A DNA stretch of 64,000 nt from positions 3,162,001 to 3,226,000 of the forward strand of contig NZ_SMGE01000001.1 of NCBI RefSeq assembly GCF_004339525.1. The letters are read 5' to 3'. The translations under genes were made by a program, and so were the position numbers. The notes beneath the pieces were generated by a model. It did no database searches. It was given only the letters and a program-made list of their open reading frames with translations, and was not told where the DNA came from. The DNA comes from Flavobacterium sp. 90. Lineage in GTDB: Bacteria > Bacteroidota > Bacteroidia > Flavobacteriales > Flavobacteriaceae. Shown here piece by piece: positions 61,845-64,000 of this stretch; position 1 is the first letter of the stretch; every line of letters starts with the position of its first letter.

Positions 61845-61935
61845 CTGCAAAGGACGCAAGGTACAAAAGCGCAAAGTTCGCAAAGCTTAAAATAATCTTT
61901 GCGAACTTTGCGGAAACCTTTGCGCTCTTTGCGGT
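61845..61935. repeat. TTTGCG hairpin element between convergent genes
   Basis: Perfect 16-base arms CGCAAAGTTCGCAAAG (61870-61885) and CTTTGCGAACTTTGCG (61897-61912) lie within outer AACTGCAAAG...CTTTGCGGTT words. It probably ends both flanking transcripts. Confidence 0.78.
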
Positions 61936-61940
61936 TAGGT

Positions 61941-62561
61941 TTAAACTAATAGTTTTTGTGTTTTCAAATAATCCATGGCAAATTTACCTTCATTGAAAAG
62001 TAAATCTAAAACACTTAAATTATTTACAAAACCATGTTTGTCATCAAAAACCTGAGTGTATTTTTCGAATGAGTTAAGGTCTTTTTTTCCGTTTGCCAAA
62101 ACTCTAAAATCAGAAATTTTTTCTACTTCATGAAAATACTCTGTAGTTTTATTAAACTCCAGTTTCATACGCAGGCATTTTGTAGTGATGTCTAAAACTT
62201 CAAAATTTAAATCCATCAAAAATTTATGCTCTTTTTCAAATATCGGACGAATATCATCTTCAAAAAACTCAAAAAAAGGAGAACTTCTATAAGCTGCTTC
62301 CAGAGATTTGAAATGTTGTTTTTGCCAGTCAAATTCATTTTCAATTAACACATCTTTTGTTTTTTGATGTGGTGCTTTAGAATGCTTCACAGGAATATTC
62401 AATAACTGAATCCCATTTGGACTATAAATATAAGTACGATTTCTATTGGTCTGTTTTTGAAAATTATCTTCCGTTTCAAACGTAATACTTTCAGATTGAG
62501 CTATAACTGCAAAGTGGCTTATCGAAGGAAAATAGGTAGGAAGTAATAGTGATGAGTTCAT
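61941..62561 (-). CDS. WbqC family protein
   Basis: The 206 residues match the WbqC-like family (PF08889): LLPTYFPSISHFAVIAQS at the N terminus, QTNRNRTYIYSPNGIQLLNIPV, DWQKQHFKSLEAAYRSSPFF and the conserved YTQVFDDKHGFVNNLSVLDL. Its biochemical role is unknown; relatives occur in O-antigen clusters but also, as here, behind lepB in flavobacteria. It is probably co-transcribed with lepB. Confidence 0.92.
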   Translation of the reverse strand: MNSSLLLPTYFPSISHFAVIAQSESITFETEDNFQKQTNRNRTYIYSPNGIQLLNIPVKHSKAPHQKTKDVLIENEFDWQKQHFKSLEAAYRSSPFFEFFEDDIRPIFEKEHKFLMDLNFEVLDITTKCLRMKLEFNKTTEYFHEVEKISDFRVLANGKKDLNSFEKYTQVFDDKHGFVNNLSVLDLLFNEGKFAMDYLKTQKLLV

Positions 62562-62571
62562 TTGATTTTTT

Positions 62572-62640
62572 GTTTAATCGGTAAATCGTTTAACCGTACT
62601 TTTTGAGATACGATTAAACGATTTATCAGTTCAACGAATT
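62572..62640. repeat. Imperfect hairpin between lepB and the WbqC gene
   Basis: TAAATCGTTTAACCGTA (62583-62599) pairs with the TACGATTAAACGATTTA word (from about 62609) apart from one wobble. The CGGTAAATCGTTTA core matches the repeat before gap at 19498-19545. Confidence 0.7.
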
Positions 62641-62648
62641 AACGTTTT

Positions 62649-63998
62649 TTAAGCTTTATTTTCTTTTCTTTTTCTCCAGAAAAAATCTCCAACGAAGTAA
62701 AGAGCAAGAATAATTAGGAAATATTTAAAATAAGATTGTGGTTGTCCTTCACCATCAACAGTTGTAAATACTCTGTTCCAACGAACTTTATTAATTCCTT
62801 TTCCGTTAGTATCCCAGCTCATCCAGATGAAAACCGGTTTTCCTACGATGTGATCTTCGGGAACGTAACCCCAATAACGGCTATCTTCAGAGTTGTGACG
62901 GTTGTCTCCCATCATCCAATAGTAGTTTTGTTTGAAGGTATAAGTTGTTGCTGGTTTTCCGTTTATGATAAATTTTGAACCGTCCAATTGCAACGTGTTT
63001 CCTTCGTAGTTTGTAATGATTTCTTTGTAAAAAGGTAAAGATTCATTATTCAAAGCAACAGTTTTTCCTGCTTCAGGAATGTAAATCGGACCAAAATTAT
63101 CCTGATTCCATTTGTTTATATGAGGGAAAATTGAATTGTCGTTTCCTTTTTGAATTTGTCTTATTACGCCAGTTATACCAGGAGTGTTTTTGAATCTCTC
63201 GGCACTAGCTTCTGTTAGGGCTCTAAAGTAAATTGTATCTTTTTTATCATTTGTATTAAAGCCGTCTGTTATGTCCAGCTCTTTAAATAAAGATTCAAAA
63301 TCGATTGGAGTTTTCCCATCTAATGCAACTGCATAAGAATATTGTGGCTTAGCACGCTCTGGTAAAACTAATTTTTTTCCGTTTATAAAAACAAATCCGT
63401 CTTTGATAGACAAGCTATCTCCAGGAATACCAACGCATCTTTTTACATAATTCGATTTTTTATCGATTGGTTTTATAACCCCTGGTCTTCCTTTTTGTTC
63501 GTAAAAATAATGTACGGTATCAACCGGCCAGTTAAAAACTACAATGTCAGTTCGTTTTATTTTTTCTAAAGCTGGCAACCTAAAATATGGTAATTGCGGC
63601 CAGCTTAAATATGATTTACGTTTCATTAACGGTATAGAGTCGTGAACCATTGGTAATGCAATAGTTGTCATAGGTACTCTAGGACCGTAATTTACTTTAC
63701 TAACAAACAAAAAGTCACCAATTAATAATGATTTTTCTAAAGATGAAGTAGGAATTGTATAAGGTTGTACTACATAAGTATGTACTAATGTTGCTACGAT
63801 AATAGCAAAAAGTAAAGAACTTACTGTATCTGCTGCTTTATTTTCTGAAGTTAATGTACGATTGGCATTGTACTCTAATTTTTGAGTATAACTCACATAA
63901 TAGATATAAAAGCCAAAAGTAAAAATTCCTAATACAGTATCTAAAGTAGATTTTTTTCCAAAAGTTCTTAAAGTCTCTACCCAAATAACCGGAAACAT
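62649..63998 (-). CDS. lepB: Signal peptidase I, 5' end beyond the window
   Basis: LepB cleaves signal peptides at the periplasmic face. The visible 449 residues have membrane helices (about 20-40 and 57-77), the catalytic serine in IPTSSLEKSLLIGD (Ser86 of the visible part), the lysine block SNYVKRCVGIPGDSL, and the C-terminal box MMGDNRHNSEDSRYWGYVPE. A last helix (about 425-442) and a basic tail follow. The frame is open to the window edge, and flavobacterial LepB usually has a further N-terminal membrane segment, so the ATG at 63998 is probably internal. Confidence 0.95.
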   Translation of the reverse strand: MFPVIWVETLRTFGKKSTLDTVLGIFTFGFYIYYVSYTQKLEYNANRTLTSENKAADTVSSLLFAIIVATLVHTYVVQPYTIPTSSLEKSLLIGDFLFVSKVNYGPRVPMTTIALPMVHDSIPLMKRKSYLSWPQLPYFRLPALEKIKRTDIVVFNWPVDTVHYFYEQKGRPGVIKPIDKKSNYVKRCVGIPGDSLSIKDGFVFINGKKLVLPERAKPQYSYAVALDGKTPIDFESLFKELDITDGFNTNDKKDTIYFRALTEASAERFKNTPGITGVIRQIQKGNDNSIFPHINKWNQDNFGPIYIPEAGKTVALNNESLPFYKEIITNYEGNTLQLDGSKFIINGKPATTYTFKQNYYWMMGDNRHNSEDSRYWGYVPEDHIVGKPVFIWMSWDTNGKGINKVRWNRVFTTVDGEGQPQSYFKYFLIILALYFVGDFFWRKRKENKA

Positions 63999-64000
63999 GA

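Noticed and set aside
1..64000. tRNA, rRNA, insertion sequences and prophage genes
   Set aside because: Reading both strands I found no cloverleaf-like gene, no rRNA, and no transposase, integrase or phage structural protein. Small structured RNAs could still be missed without a covariance search.

Overview
The window is a low-GC (about one third G+C) chromosome segment from a member of the Flavobacteriaceae, most probably Flavobacterium. The reasons are: SusC/SusD and type IX secretion sorting domains; promoters of the Bacteroidota type (TTG or TTTG, 16-21 bases, then TAnnTTTG); the lack of strong Shine-Dalgarno sequences; the mutL-rhomboid-rhomboid-phosphatase gene order; and dispersed intergenic hairpins built from TTTGCG-type words. 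Two genes run off the ends: an MBOAT acyltransferase at the left and signal peptidase I at the right. I see no rRNA, tRNA, transposase, prophage or CRISPR array.

Positions 1-43460 are mostly ordinary chromosome. They hold ffh and folD; a small membrane protein/winged-helix/DUF4173 cluster; a CorA transporter; rluF; a divergent ArsR-regulator and P450/monooxygenase unit; a zinc-ribbon-like coiled-coil gene with nif3; a YoeB-type toxin-antitoxin pair abutting lpxK; lipA, gap and a hybrid histidine kinase; an M48 peptidase; a long leftward run from murB to tonB containing an ECF sigma factor; a HisC-like aminotransferase with a twin-arginine leader; a long rhomboid protein; a rhodanese-thioredoxin lipoprotein; recF; ribH; and mutL with two rhomboids.

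Positions 43655-61823 form the accessory region of interest: a proline-peptide (collagen-like) utilisation locus. It has an AraC regulator; a dihydrodipicolinate-synthase-family enzyme of the hydroxyproline-pathway type; a relic of an FAD-dependent D-amino-acid (hydroxyproline) oxidoreductase; an Xaa-Pro peptidase (M24); a dipeptidyl peptidase IV (S9); a SusC/SusD pair; a large secreted M43 metalloprotease with a type IX sorting domain; a second Xaa-Pro peptidase; and a secreted S28/S37-type prolyl peptidase. A 15-base motif, AAGGRTAATATAATA-like, recurs in front of three of its transcription units and is a candidate AraC operator. The genes suggest outside-to-inside flow: M43 protease cuts protein, SusCD imports peptides, DPP IV and prolyl peptidases trim them, M24 enzymes split Xaa-Pro dipeptides. 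The hydroxyproline branch looks broken by an internal deletion.

Positions 61941-64000 return to core genes (WbqC family, lepB). Intergenic spaces throughout carry several families of dispersed inverted repeats, catalogued below.
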